The notes below the pieces were generated by a model. The model had not been told where the DNA came from, searched no databases, and was given only the letters and a program-made list of their open reading frames with translations. Position numbers and translations under genes: made by a program. Source: Tyto alba (lineage: Eukaryota; Chordata; Aves; Strigiformes; Tytonidae). Taken from it: a stretch of 64,000 bases of DNA. The stretch covers positions 8,001,730-8,065,729 of the forward strand of contig NW_024881324.1 in assembly GCF_018691265.1 (NCBI RefSeq), written 5' to 3'. Positions 13,360 through 25,300 of this stretch are shown piece after piece. The first letter of the stretch is position 1, and the number at the start of each line of letters is the position of its first letter.

Positions 13360-14852
13360 GGCCATGCTATAAAACTACCAGTGCTCTTCTCTGAACCATG
13401 TCAAGGGATTATATCCCGCCTGCGCTACTCAGTCTGGCACTCAGCTCCCTAGAGGAAAGACAACAAAGAGACAAAAAGAACATGCTTACAGAGCTTTTGT
13501 AAGCCTTCTCCAATGACTTCTGCAAGCTAGGGCAACAAGGGAGCTTGTGAAAACCAGAGAAAAGGAGGTCTAAAGACTAAGAAATTGGCTAAAATAGTGT
13601 CAAAGCTCTCCTGGTGGTCTCTTGGGAACTCTTGGTGCTTGTCAGGTTATGCTGTGATGGCTCAGGAGGTTTTTGACCTCGGCTGGTCACCTATTCAACT
13701 AAACCTGATAGGGATCAAGAAGGAGATCCCTTGGCCACCACAGTCCACATCCTACTGAACTGAATTAGCCACAGTCACCTCAGTTTATGTCAATACATCA
13801 GTTTGGTGCCTATAGTGTGGGCAAACAGCTATTTCTGACAAGTCAGCAATGGGGTAATAACCTGTGGCAATGGGTGGACAACTTGGACCAGTAGCTTCTT
13901 AAAATCACCACAGCGTGAGCCCCTAGAGCTTGATATTCAGGGCCCTCAGGACATAGGTCAGTTTAGTATTTTTATGTATTTGTCACTCCTTCCTCTTTTA
14001 AAAGGCCACCAAGCTGTCTCTGCCTACTCTGTTGTCTAGTTCCATTACACTTAGAAGAACTATATTTGCCACAGCTCTAGCGAAAACTTTCTATTTTTCA
14101 TTTCTCCATTTCTCACTGCTCATCCTCCCACTACACGTCACCTGTTTCCTCAGCCTCCCCCTCAAGAGACAGTGGTTCCCCTTTCCATCTCTTATGCGCA
14201 TCAGCATGGTTACTGAAGGTTTTGCTGACGACAGCTCATGTGCAGAGCCCTGGTCTGAGGGAATGAGGGATGCTGTGGGACCTGAGGCCTGGGAGAGCCC
14301 GGTATCCTACTGTTTTGAAGAAAGTAGTTCCCAAGGTCTTTATGGGAACTCAGGTGAACGTGCTCCCTTGTCTGATTGTCCTGGTCCCTCATCTCCAGGC
14401 AGGTTGGGCTCCACCCTGGGCTACCTTCCATGAAGCTGCTGTTTCAGTGGGGACCATACACCTGGTGCTTCACAGTCCTTGTTGGATGTTGCTGCTCTCC
14501 ATTTTGCTGTTGCCTCCTGGGTCTTGCTGTATTCCACGAGTGTGGAGTTCTGAGGTGGTAGATCTTTACTTTGAAACCTAAAGGAAAATGAGGGACCAAC
14601 TGTCAGTATGTAGAAGAAATGTAAACAAAAAGACTGAACATATTGCAACCCCAACAGTGCTCTTAGCATAAGGTCTCTTGTTTCCAAGTCACTATTCCTG
14701 ACTCCTGTTGAATGCCTTTGGCCAAGGCAATTGAACTGAAATATTTGTAAAATGTCTTTCCAATCTAAAAAAGGAAGATCCAAAGTGTACATGAGGACAA
14801 AGCAATGTAACAATATATAGGTACCAACAGCTATTTATTTCAGCAGCCTTTA
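13360..14852. other. intergenic, no gene seen
   Basis: Unique DNA of mixed composition. Overlapping frames near 14030-14810 have no matching motifs and no splice support. Confidence 0.5.
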
Positions 14853-14853
14853 T

Positions 14854-15596
14854 CATAGAATCATAGAATGGTTTGGGTTGGAAGGGACCTTACAGATCAC
14901 CCAGTCCCACCCCCCCTGCCCCGGGCAGGGCCCCCTTCCCCCAGCCCAGGGGGCTCCCAGCCCCGTCCAACCTGGCCCTGAACCCTTCCAGGGAGGGGGC
15001 AGCCACAGCTGCTCTGGGCACCCTGGGCCAGCGCCTCACCCCCCGCACAGGAGAGAATTTCTTCCTTCTATCTAATCTAAATCTCTCCTCTTTCAGCTTA
15101 AAACCCTTACCCCTCATTCTATCCCTACACTCCCTGATAAAGAGTCCCTCCCCACCTTTCCTGTATCTCCCTTTAAGCACCGGCAGGCCGCTCTAAGGTT
15201 TCCCCGGAGCCTTCTCTTCTCCAGGCTGAACACCTCCGAGTCTCTCAGCCTGCCCTCATATGGGAGGTGCTTCAGCCCCCTCATCATCCTCATGGCTTCC
15301 TCTGGACCTGCTTGAGGACCATGGCTTCCTCTGGACCTGCATATCTTTCTGCTGTTGGGGGCCCCCGAGCTGGCCCCAGCACTGCAGGTGGGGTCTCACA
15401 AGAGCAGAACAGAGGGGGAGAATCCCCTCCCTGGCCCTGCTGCCCCCCCCTGCTCTGGATGCAGCCCAGGGCACAGGTGGCTTTCTGGGCTGCGAGCGCA
15501 CATTGCTGGGTCATGATCAGTTTTCCATCCACTAATACCCCCCAAGTCCTTCTTGGCAGGGCTGCTCTCCATCCACTCATTGTCCAGCCTGGATTT
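14854..15596 (-). mobile_element. young CR1 LINE, 5'-truncated, antisense
   Basis: The low-coordinate edge is the classic CR1 3' terminus seen from the other strand: tcatagaatcatagaatgg, then 'tttgggttggaagggacctt'. Moving up, the minus strand reads the end of the CR1 polymerase frame, with recognisable stretches such as GVLVDGKL and QQCALAAQKA at about 15510-15590. The frame is broken in several places. The copy ends abruptly near 15596, the usual 5' truncation. The poly-pyrimidine block at 14909-14950 is part of the CR1 3' region. Confidence 0.92.
15291..15340. repeat. 29-bp-period duplication within the CR1
   Basis: The 21-bp string from 'catggcttcc' to 'ggacctgc' occurs at 15291-15311 and again at 15320-15340 without mismatch. 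CR1 normally has one copy of this stretch. Confidence 0.9.
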
Positions 15597-16379
15597 GTGC
15601 AAGCGAAAAAGAAAATATTCTTCTTTATAAATGCTAGAAGTCCGACAAACAAGATGGGGAAACAAAAATGCCTGACTTTAAACAGGCACGATTTCATAGT
15701 GTGTATATCAGAAATCTGATGGGAAGAAGGTAAATGATCAGATGTTCTAGAATTAGGGTACAAAGTATAAAAAAAGACAGAAGAGGCAGCAGCAGTAGAG
15801 AAGTGGTAACATGTATTAGAGAAAGCTTTGTGCCAAATCAAAGTAACAAGCTAATTGTGTTTACAGTCAGCTCAAAACCAATATAAACTGACATTCCTGG
15901 CCTAAGTCAGAAATGTACCATATCAGGGTTAGATCAAATGTCTGTATTTCTTACATGCTGAGGGAGATCAGAGTTACTGACAGGGAAAGAAATACAACAA
16001 TAACAGAAGATATCAATTTCCTACCTGCATATTGGGCAAATGTCACATCAGGGATTGATGCTGCAGAAAAAGAAAATAGTGTTGCTGTGTGAAAGAGCCT
16101 ATAAAAGAAGAAGAAACTTATATATTACCCCTGAGCAACAGGCAGAATCTAGTTCAAAATGCTCCTGCTCAATGTTCCTGCCTAGGGAATAAAAGCCAAA
16201 AAAACTCCAGCTACAATATAATTACATAAGAACAAGGAACCTTGTTAAAAAGAAACTAAAGTGGATGCCTGAAGGTTAAAATGTTTGCTTGGTGACTATT
16301 TAAACGTAACATGTAGGGGTACATTTGCTCTAAGTTTCTGTGTACGGACAAAGACTTTGGAAAGACCAAAAGGAAAGCT

Positions 16380-16850
16380 GACATGGCTAACAACAGGATA
16401 AAGGAATTTATTAGAAGCAGAAGACTTTCTTCAGAAAATAGAAGTTATGTCCAAGAATGGAAAAATAGAAAGGATCATAAACTCTGGCAAGTTAAAAGAA
16501 AAACACAGCAAAGTCAGCCATATAGAATCCCAGCAACAATTTCCAACGACTTAAAGGTCCATCAGTAACAACTCTGAAAGAAAGTAAGGCACCATAGGAC
16601 AAGAGAAAAAGTCTTTATGTGAATAATGTATTAAAAGAGGAGGGTAAATGGCCAGCGTTCACATATGAGGGAGGTGTCCAGTGATGTTTGAGGGGGGTTT
16701 GTTTGTGGGTTCCTGCTGTTTAACCTATATATAAATGAACTGGAAAAAAGGGCATATGGTGAGAAGAGCATCTTGTGAAGGCACAAAGTTATTATACATA
16801 GTAGGGGTGAGTTGCCTTAACTCTTTTCAGGCTAGGTGAGTATTCTGTTG
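16380..16850 (+). mobile_element. old CR1 LINE fragment
   Basis: The 5' part reads like the polymerase region that precedes the CR1 fingers ('ataaaggaatttattagaagcagaag'). Near 16655-16760 the order 'catatgagggaggtgtccagtgatg' then 'ctgtttaacctatatataaatgaactgga' corresponds to the PQG / LFN.(F/Y)INDL part of reverse transcriptase. 'ggcacaaagttatt' follows (FADDTKL region). Frames are broken. The fragment may begin as early as about 15900, but that part is too decayed to support. Confidence 0.55.
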
Positions 16851-17171
16851 AAGTGTCAGTATATGCCTGCACTGATCTTATGCTCTTTGAAAGACCTGGG
16901 AAAAGCCAAATGATAGCAGGGGACAACAGAGGAGAGAAGAGAGGAAGATCAAGGTCAAAGGGTCAGGAACGTAAAGATAGGGAACCAGAAGGGCATGCAG
17001 GGCATGCCACTCTGAAGGCATCTGAGGATCCAGTGGACAGTGACAGTACCCATTGATGCTGTGTGGGAGACCTGAGAGGAGAAGGGAGTGGATATGGGCC
17101 CCACACTCATCAGAACCCAGTCACCAGGCTTCCTCTTTCTGCTGCTGGAGATGGTGGGGGAAGTTGATCAG

Positions 17172-17216
17172 GAAGTCCCATGACTCAGTGGGACTTCAGA
17201 TGGGGAAGGTATAAAA
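17172..17216 (+). promoter_or_regulatory. promoter-like cluster: AP-1 site in a hairpin plus TATA-like box
   Basis: The 9-bp arms GAAGTCCCA and TGGGACTTC (17172-17180, 17189-17197) flank the 8-bp spacer TGACTCAG, which contains a consensus AP-1 site. Eleven bases further is GGTATAAAAAAAC, a TATA-like box. This spacing resembles a core promoter or a retroviral U3 end, but no LTR boundaries or transcript support can be seen. Confidence 0.3.
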
Positions 17217-20077
17217 AAACCACCCCCCAACAAGAAGTCTCGGAGACACCAGGAGAGGGGCCACAGCTTAGCACAGTTGGTCTGTGTGCATGGTGGGGTC
17301 CCCAGATGGTGCACAATGGGCAGGGGACCCTGTGAGACCTGCTGTTGGCACAGGCTGCTCCCGTGAGGATTTCCTGGCTTACCTTCCTGGTGGGCCAAGG
17401 GATCAGCTAGGAATACAAGGTGACCTGCTGGGATCCTTCATTCTCTCCCCATGTAAGAAGTCCCATAGCATGCCTGTCTAGGGAGAATGTACAGGCAAGA
17501 GAAAAGAGAGAGGAGCACCAAGAGGAGTATTTCCCAAAGCATGATGTGGGGACAGACCAGCTGAACATTAGTTCTCTACTAAAACAGTGCCTGTCTGGCT
17601 GTGATAAGGAGATGCAAGGTCCAAGAAGGAAGTCTGCAAGGCTAGGACTATGTGGAGACTACTGTTGCAGAATTCAGTAGAGACAGCATGCAAAAATCTG
17701 CTCCTTACCTTCTGGGAAGGCAGTATGGATGACCCCACGTAGAATATGAGCAATGGAGAGTCCACAGAAATCTACAAACCATGGTACAAGATGTCCCTAG
17801 TCCTGGCGACACCAGCACCATCTAGCACACTGATGATAAAAGAGGAACCAAGGACCTGTTAAAAATGAGATTTCAATGAACACCTCCAGCAGACACTGCA
17901 GTTTGATTGCAGCACCTTGGCTTTCTTGGGTATCCAATAGCTCACTGCCTGCTGTTGGAGACAAGATGCTGGATGAGATGGAGTACAGCCTTATTCAAAT
18001 TCTGACTGTCACATGCATAGACATGGGATAAGTTCTTGCTCCCATTTGCTTAAAGGCAATTCCTAAACTCCCAGACCAACAGTTTCTAAAGAGGCTTCTG
18101 ATTTTGGATACCTCCATTTTCAGTCTGTATTTTGAGTCACATTTCAATTTCTAAGTGAGTATGCTTAATCACTACTTTGACAAACAGGGCTGGTACATCT
18201 CGAATGGCTGACTCCAAAGTCCAGGCGATTCAGAGGAGTGGCCATTTGTGTATATTTAATTTATTGAACTGTCAGAGGGAGATAGTCTGTAGCTCAAAGC
18301 TTTGTGCAGCTCAGGAGTTCACAGTTCCAATGTTTTGGTTTCTCAGTATTGCTGGATTGCCGCTGTTTAAACAGTAAAGGCAGATCCTGACCCAACATCT
18401 GCCAAGAAGGGGCAGAGAAGAGAACTTTGTCCTTAAACTTTCCTAACTCCAGTTTGTGAGTGATCTACGTACCTTTCATTAGCTGCAATCTGGAAACTTT
18501 CAGTTGCTTTTAATTGTTGGTGTGGTGAGCGTCAAGATCCTAGCATGACAGGAAAGTAAACACTGTGACTGCAGCTCTGCTGGGCCACTCAAAATATAGG
18601 ACTACTCTGCATTTGTGGCTGTGGATTCTTGTCACTGTTCCTTTGGTTGACAGTGCCACATTACACAGAATATATTATTTAGAAAACGGTTGTCTACTAA
18701 AACATAAAACAAAAGCCTTCCTGATTTTGTCAGCTGAACTGAAGCAGACAGTTTTTATTGCTGCACAGGAGATTAATAATAATAAGAATAAATAAACAAC
18801 ACCCCCTCACCAGTGGCTTCACAATAGACATGAGACGCATGGATGGACCTTAATTCAAAGCAGGAACCTAAATGCAGTGGAACAATGGATATTTGATAAT
18901 CGTATCCCAGTACAGAAAAATCTGTGCCTTGCCAGAAATGCTAAATGCTGTTTTGACACCTCTGTCTTAACCTTTGACTCTTCACTGTGGAGAGCTCTGT
19001 ACTCCTTGTAGAGACCTAAGGCTTTGTGTTTGTTTTTAAACTCCGTGCTTTCTAATGAACACTGGCACTCAGGGGAAAATATGTGAAATAAGAAGGAATC
19101 TCACATATCTTTTGCAGCCACACACTGGAATAAAAAAATAAGAAATCCACTACCAAAGTATCTGAAGGAGCCACTACCTGCCTGGTTCAAGGAAAAAGAA
19201 TATGATTCCATGAACAGCACTCTCCGGGCTCTATCAACACTTTAAAAAATATACAGTCTTGACTTTTTAACCTTATCCCATGAAACCATCCCACATCCTT
19301 GTGCTTCTGGCCTCATTTCCCACAGAGAATGAAATTTCTGTGATCATGCCATCTGGCTGTCTATCAGCCAGTATGTTCTGAACCTGCTTTCTATCAAACC
19401 GACAGAGGGATCAGGGCTCAAAGAGAACTAAGTGCCTATGAAATTCATGAAAATCAGCAGCTGGGTCAGAGACAGAGATCCAAACGAGTGCCCTTGCTAA
19501 GGGAAAGGTAGGTGGAATGCAGCCGTTTTACACGCTGCTTTGCTAATATCAGTCATCACGTGTGTGGCTCTGGACTCGCCAGAGCAGATGGTGCTTCTTG
19601 CACATCAAGACCGAGGGCTAATGGTTGGTGTAGCGAGTGGTACGGGCGAGGGAAGGAGAGGAAGAGGCAATAGGACACACCTGTAGGAAAGCAGGTCTCA
19701 TTAGGTCCACAGAACAACGTGTTTAACAATAAACTTCCACTTATTCACATAACCCTGCAGCTCCTGCGGGCCCTGCAAGGATGTGGAGCTGTTTCTCACA
19801 GAGAAGGCTGACAGGCAATATGCCTCCTCACTCCCACACCCGAATCCGTCCCACTGAGCTCCCATTGCTTCCACTGCTTAGGGCTGGAGTGAAATTTGAA
19901 GAAGCTTTCAGGGCTTTGGAGAAAATATGCTTGCTCTTTGAAGCCGTATAAAGGGTATTAAAAGTTCAGATGGAAAGTACAGCCCAGTTCAAAGTTTCCC
20001 TAAAGAAAAAATCCCAACCAGGGAAAGTTTAGAAGCAAAATGATTTCTCCTCCCCCAGCAAGGGAGTTTCAGTTTTT

Positions 20078-20152
20078 TGGTTTTGGTTGTTTTTTTTTTT
20101 TTTTTGTTTTGTTTTGTTTTGGGTTTTTTTGTTTTTTTTTTTTTTTTTTTTC
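20078..20152. repeat. T-rich simple sequence with GTTTT repeats
   Basis: Long T-runs alternate with GTTTT units. This is low-complexity DNA and probably unreliable in exact length. Confidence 0.85.
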
Positions 20153-22140
20153 ATATCTTGCTCTCTTGCTTCACATACTGTGTCGTGGGACAGCAGCTGA
20201 GCCTGCAAATACTTCTGGAGGAAAAGGGCTGTTTTGCTTGAAGCCATGCCTGTCCTAGAGGGAAAACCCATGTGTTTTTAAGAGTCCTAACTCCTGTAGT
20301 TTAACTAACCGAGGAAGAATGTTGTTTAACTTCACCTTGGCAAGTGTGTGTGGCATATACATTTCCTGGATCAAACCGAAGGCTGACCCTTTATGCTTAC
20401 CTTCAGTGCACTTCTGTGTGGGCAGACTTGTGACCTCAGCCTTGGGCATGCCACAGCCCCGCCGGACTACATCTGGTCAGGCCGTTTTGGGAAAGATTGC
20501 TGTGGGCTGACCCACAGGAGGGGCAAGAGCTTGCTGTGATTTGCTCACTGGGAGTATCCCCATCATGAAAGAAGAGGTAGAGAAGGTTTTAGCCTCTGGA
20601 TTGGTCTATGGAGGGTAAATATGTAGCTCTGCAGGACTCACAGAAAGAGGCACTTGGGTGAAAGCTGAGTGCCCTTCTTGGAAGTGGGCTTGGTGTGTGA
20701 TTGATTCATGGGGGCAGGAGAGCCATCATTTTAGTGAAGAACAGATGTGAAATAAATTGACAGGAGCCCTCTCCTCTCCAAAATTTCCTTCAGGAACCCC
20801 CATCTCACTTCTGTCTTCTCAAGGACTCTATTATTTCACACAGGATAAAGAAGTGAGAGTTCAGGACTTTCTCTCCCTTTAGAGAGTTCCACTGGGATTT
20901 ACGTTTTACTTGTACCTATCTTCTAAGTAATGGATTGAAGTCCTTGAAACTGGAAAACACAAAGATAAAAAATAAAGCTTGGAGCCTGTTATATTTATCA
21001 TGCTGGTCAATGAAGACTGAAGCAAAGAGCTTCAAAGATAAGTAGGCTCTTTCAACGAGGCCCCGGGTGAAATTGCTGTCTGACTTCCCTTGCAGAACAG
21101 ATTGGAGTTTCCGAAAGTGTTACCCACCCACAGCGTTTACCCATCTGAGTTGGACTTTTGCATGCTGAGGACTTGTCAAACTGACTTCTCCTCACAAAGC
21201 TTTCTAGCGGTGATTTGGCTTTAGGGTTCCCAGCCTGTTGTGGCTTCTGGGAACCTGGTTTTCAAAAGGGGCTTCACCCATCAAAACTCAACACCCCCCC
21301 CCCCCTCCTAAATGGCTTCTCTCCATCATGATCTTAGTAGCCTAAAGACAACAGACAGAACTGTTTTCCAAAAATAACATGTCAGCAACTTTTGGAGTTT
21401 CATGATTTGTAAATGCTTCTGTGATCAACCTCAGACTTCCTCAAAAATTCTCCAGGGGAAACAGTTCTTACAGATCACAAGGAAAGGACTTTTAGATTTT
21501 TTTTTTTTTTTCTCAGATATCTAGAGGGGATGTCCAAATCATTCTTATTCTGGGAGCTGCCTTGACATTTTTCTCATGAGGAAATTTTCCAGCACATAAT
21601 TTGGTAGAATTATGTCACTCCAGCTGCCCCTGCTTCTCTTGAAAATGACAAAATACACTAAGAAGAAATGCTGCTTCTACATCATGAGTGCCCACATGGG
21701 GAGTTACACGTGTTACACTACAGAAATATAGTTTGTATTGCTCAGCCATGCTGTAAACTCCTGCTTAGCCCTTAGACTGAAGTCACAGTGTCCTCATGGT
21801 GTTACAACCTCAGGGCTTAAATGTGGTTTCAGAAATGTCACTTCATATGGCTAACTTTTGCACAGACACTGTTCTGTTAGAGCTGCAGAGAGAAGGTTGA
21901 GAGGGGATTTTGGGAGGCTGACAAGTCCTTTCCCCTGCTGTTTTGTCACTTGAGAGATATTCTTTCAGTGCTGATTTTGATGCCCTTCACACTGACCCAC
22001 AGCGCCCCACGATCAACCTTATTTCTGTTCAGATCAACACAGAGGGAGGGGGGGGGAAAAAAAAAAAAAAAAAAGAAAAAAGTGAGGTGAGGTGCTACCA
22101 GTACAGGCGACTACAGAAATGGGAGTGACCTAACAGATGT

Positions 22141-22336
22141 AGTGGGAGGAGCACTGGCTCCTACACATAGGGATTTTCCCTGTGACGGGGAACTTCAAGA
22201 CATGCCATTTAGGGGATTCCCCAGTCTACCTCCAGAAATATCATTCTGGAAACAGCAGCAGTTTCACTCTGCTCTCACAGTCCGTCCTGCAAAGAGGCAC
22301 GCTGTTGCTGCTCTGTGATTTGAAGCAGCAAAAGCC
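22141..22336 (+). promoter_or_regulatory. CD83: CD83 proximal promoter and 5' UTR with two NF-kB sites
   Basis: Two sequences fit the kB consensus GGGRNNYYCC: GGGATTTTCC at 22170-22179 and the palindromic GGGGATTCCCC at 22212-22222. They lie 158 and 115 bp before the ATG. No TATA box is evident and CpG is sparse. A GAAAC(7)GTTTC inverted pair at 22250-22265 includes an interferon-regulatory-factor-like half site. Human CD83 is known to be induced through NF-kB, so the layout fits the gene. The transcription start cannot be fixed from sequence alone. Confidence 0.7.
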
Positions 22337-22379
22337 ATGTCTTTGGTAGTCTATGCTGTGCTCATCACCCTGTGCAGTG
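22337..22379 (+). CDS. CD83: CD83 exon 1: start codon and signal peptide
   Basis: ATG follows 'aaagcc', an adequate Kozak context. The exon encodes [14 protein letters not shown], a hydrophobic leader, and ends with one base of the next codon before GTAAGT. Intron 1 is only 128 bp. The hydrophobic run continues into exon 2 ([11 protein letters not shown]), so signal cleavage is likely near residues 20-25. Confidence 0.88.
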
Positions 22380-25300
22380 GTAAGTGGGGAGCCTTGCATT
22401 TTCCTTTTTGGTCTTTCACATTTAGTTTGTGGGGATATGTGTTGGGAAGGCAGGGAGGATTACCTAGGCAATCTCTTTTAGAGGTGTTGTGTACCTGTGC
22501 TTTGCAGTTTGGTGCTTGATCCATGGGGCTTCTGTAGCGGTCCCAGACGTGGCTGTGAGATGTGCTGAAGAAGTGCTGCTGCCCTGTAAAGTTCTTCAGA
22601 ACTCCTCAATCACCTACCAGACAGCGTCGTGGTATAAAGTAAGAAAAAAGCCTAAGTTACTTGAGCAGTCTGCTTTGCTTTCTTACCTGATACTGGCTTG
22701 TCTTGTACAGAATAGGTTATTTTGTGAAGCGGCATCCTCCTGTCAGTACAGTAGAAATAAGGCAGCAATGAAATCATTTGAGCTGATCACAGAGAACAGG
22801 CATAGTCCATGTCATTGTAGACAGACTATTTGAGCCTGATCCCTGAATTGCTCTTGGCCTGCTTTTCTATCTAACTATTGCTGTCTTCCAGGGATTAAAA
22901 TTCAGGTGATGCCCCACATACAGCCAGCCAAATACTACTCCAAACAGGAGTCTTTCCAGGATTTTTCTTCAGAGCAAAAAAATGGCATTTAAACCTTGCA
23001 ACATTAATAATGTCCCTTGGTTAATCTCCTACCAAACAGGAGCTGATTTTTTCTATGAAATAGGATAACTAAACAAGTACTTGTTATTCTTTAGGAAGAT
23101 TTGGCTAGTGGGGATGGGCATAAGGACAGGGTATGCGGAAAGCAGATAGCTAGAAATTCTGAGTTATCTCTTTGCAGTCATGAAGTAAAAGTCACACCTT
23201 GACTGCCCTGATTCAGAATTCCCATCTCCAAAGCAGGAGAGCCCTGCTGACCACCTATTTGCAGGAGGGGGCTACAGGGATCAATTGGCTAATGAGCAGA
23301 AAAGCCCTGCTCAACACTTGACATTTCTCATAGAAAGAGAGGCAGAGTTGCTCAGTGGCTGTTGACTTGCTGTATGGCACCATGTATTATTTGCGTCTCA
23401 ATGCGTAGTTTCAGCTTATGGTGTGAGTCAAATGAACAGGAAAAAAAGGAAGGTTTTGTACTCCCCCCATTCCTCACTCCCAGCCATGCACTCCTGCCGC
23501 TTACCACAGGCCAGTGCTGGTGGTCCTCTAGTTGCCCGTTAAGTCGACTCTCTGCTGCTTGTTGTAATAGTGGAAAATCAATCTGCAAATAAAGATTTGT
23601 GGGTTATAGGGTTGAATTACTTTCCCATGTGAAGGGGAAGGGAAAAAACCCTATTTTTGATGGGTGAAAACTGTTAGTTTATCTCTGCCAGAACATAAAC
23701 CCACAGCCTTGGCTTCCCTAACAGTTTGGTCAGATATAGCTTTAAAATTATTCCCTACAGTAAACCAACAAACAACATTACTCAATAGGGCTTCTGTGGT
23801 TGAAACTTGCAATGCATCTGAGTTTCAGTGCTGGTACAACAATGAGCATCTGCCTACTGACTACATGACAACTCCAAGCCAAAGGTACCTAACTCTAAAA
23901 GATCCGTTTTGAACATCTGGCTTCCAGCCCATCAGCAAGTGCAGCACCAAGAGTCTCCTCCTTCTTCCAAAATGATGAACTAAGTCTAGGTGGGAGACAG
24001 AGGAGAGAATAATGCATTTGGTTGAACATTACTATGGGAGCTGGGATAGGTGTCAGCTTTTTTTTTTTTTTTTGCTTTCTGCTTCAGAAGCTGGATAGGA
24101 GCATCTATTTTTCATACAGATTCATGCTAATTATTTAAGGTATTTCACACAGAATCTGGGCAGGGCAGGGCACTCCTTGCAGGCAAACCATGCAGTCTGG
24201 TGGAACTAGAGTTTTGAACAGAACTGGTAAGGGATGGGTGAGGAATAAACAGAGAGGTTGACTGGATCCCTGAAAATTCCCCCCCAAAACAATGTTGGAA
24301 GTCAACAAAAATGAAAAGTTTCAGCAGGCTGAAGTGTGGGGATCCTCCAGGAGCATGTCCTCCTGAGTTCAGTGGCAGCTGGGAAGGCCAGGCAGCAAAC
24401 AGGAGCCAAAAGTCATTGCCCTGATGCAAGTGTGTAAGGAAACCCTCTAGACCCAATTCTGTGTTGTTTTGTAGCTCTTTACGGTTCCACCTGGGCACAA
24501 AATGACTGCACGTACAGGGGAGGGTGATATTTGATGATGTCTTCTGTGTGCACCACTTCCTCGGCAGCCCTCACTGCTGCTACTTCCCTTTGCAGCAGTT
24601 GGGCTGTTACAGCCCAGTCTGCCACTGGACATCCCCTGCCCTGTCCCACCACTCCTCTCCCTCCACGGTCTCCTTGCTCTTCTTGCTTCATCTGTTTTGC
24701 TCAGGAAAAGACTGTTTTGCCAGTGCCCAACAGGACAGGATCTTATGCTTTTTTCCCTCTGCTGGCATTGCCAAAACTATGAGATGTAACAAAATCTAGC
24801 TATCTTCAGCTCTTGACACCATCCTCAGTGGCTGATAACACCAACCATGGTCCTGCAGTTTTCTGATTACTCATCCCAGGAGAGAGATGGGAAGTGGGGA
24901 TAGGCAGTTAATGCTGCTTTGGTGATGCAGCCCAAGCCACAGTCACAGCCATATTAGGAAAAGCACAGCTCCAAAGCTAAAAAGCCCAACTCTCAGCAGG
25001 AAAAAGTAATTTAGGCTCAGTGTTTTGTGCTGAAGAAGAAATACATCTTCTACTTGTGGGACTAGCTAAATAATAGGCATCAAGTTGAAGCTCAGCTCAG
25101 CTCTCCTCTCCTCCATGCTGCTGTCCCCACCCAGCACTGCGAAAGGAGGGTGGTGGAATGGCAGAGCGTGACTGGGCTACCCAGCGTAAAGAATTAATCT
25201 GTTATTTAAAAAGCAACTACTGAAAGATTAATCAATAAACACCACGTATACCCCCAAAGGGCTAATTAAAAGGTAATTCCAACAAATGGTATGAAATTTC

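Larger units (their letters stand above)
16851..22140. other. intergenic DNA upstream of CD83
   Basis: No exon or RNA gene is recognisable. It includes a promoter-like cluster near 17172-17216, listed separately, and T/G homopolymer DNA at 20078-20152. Short C-, T- and A-runs lie at 21294, 21499 and 22059. Confidence 0.5.

Noticed and set aside
13015..13365. 116-codon minus and 103-codon plus frames
   Set aside because: Both come from the same C-rich repetitive block; composition explains them and no family resemblance is seen.
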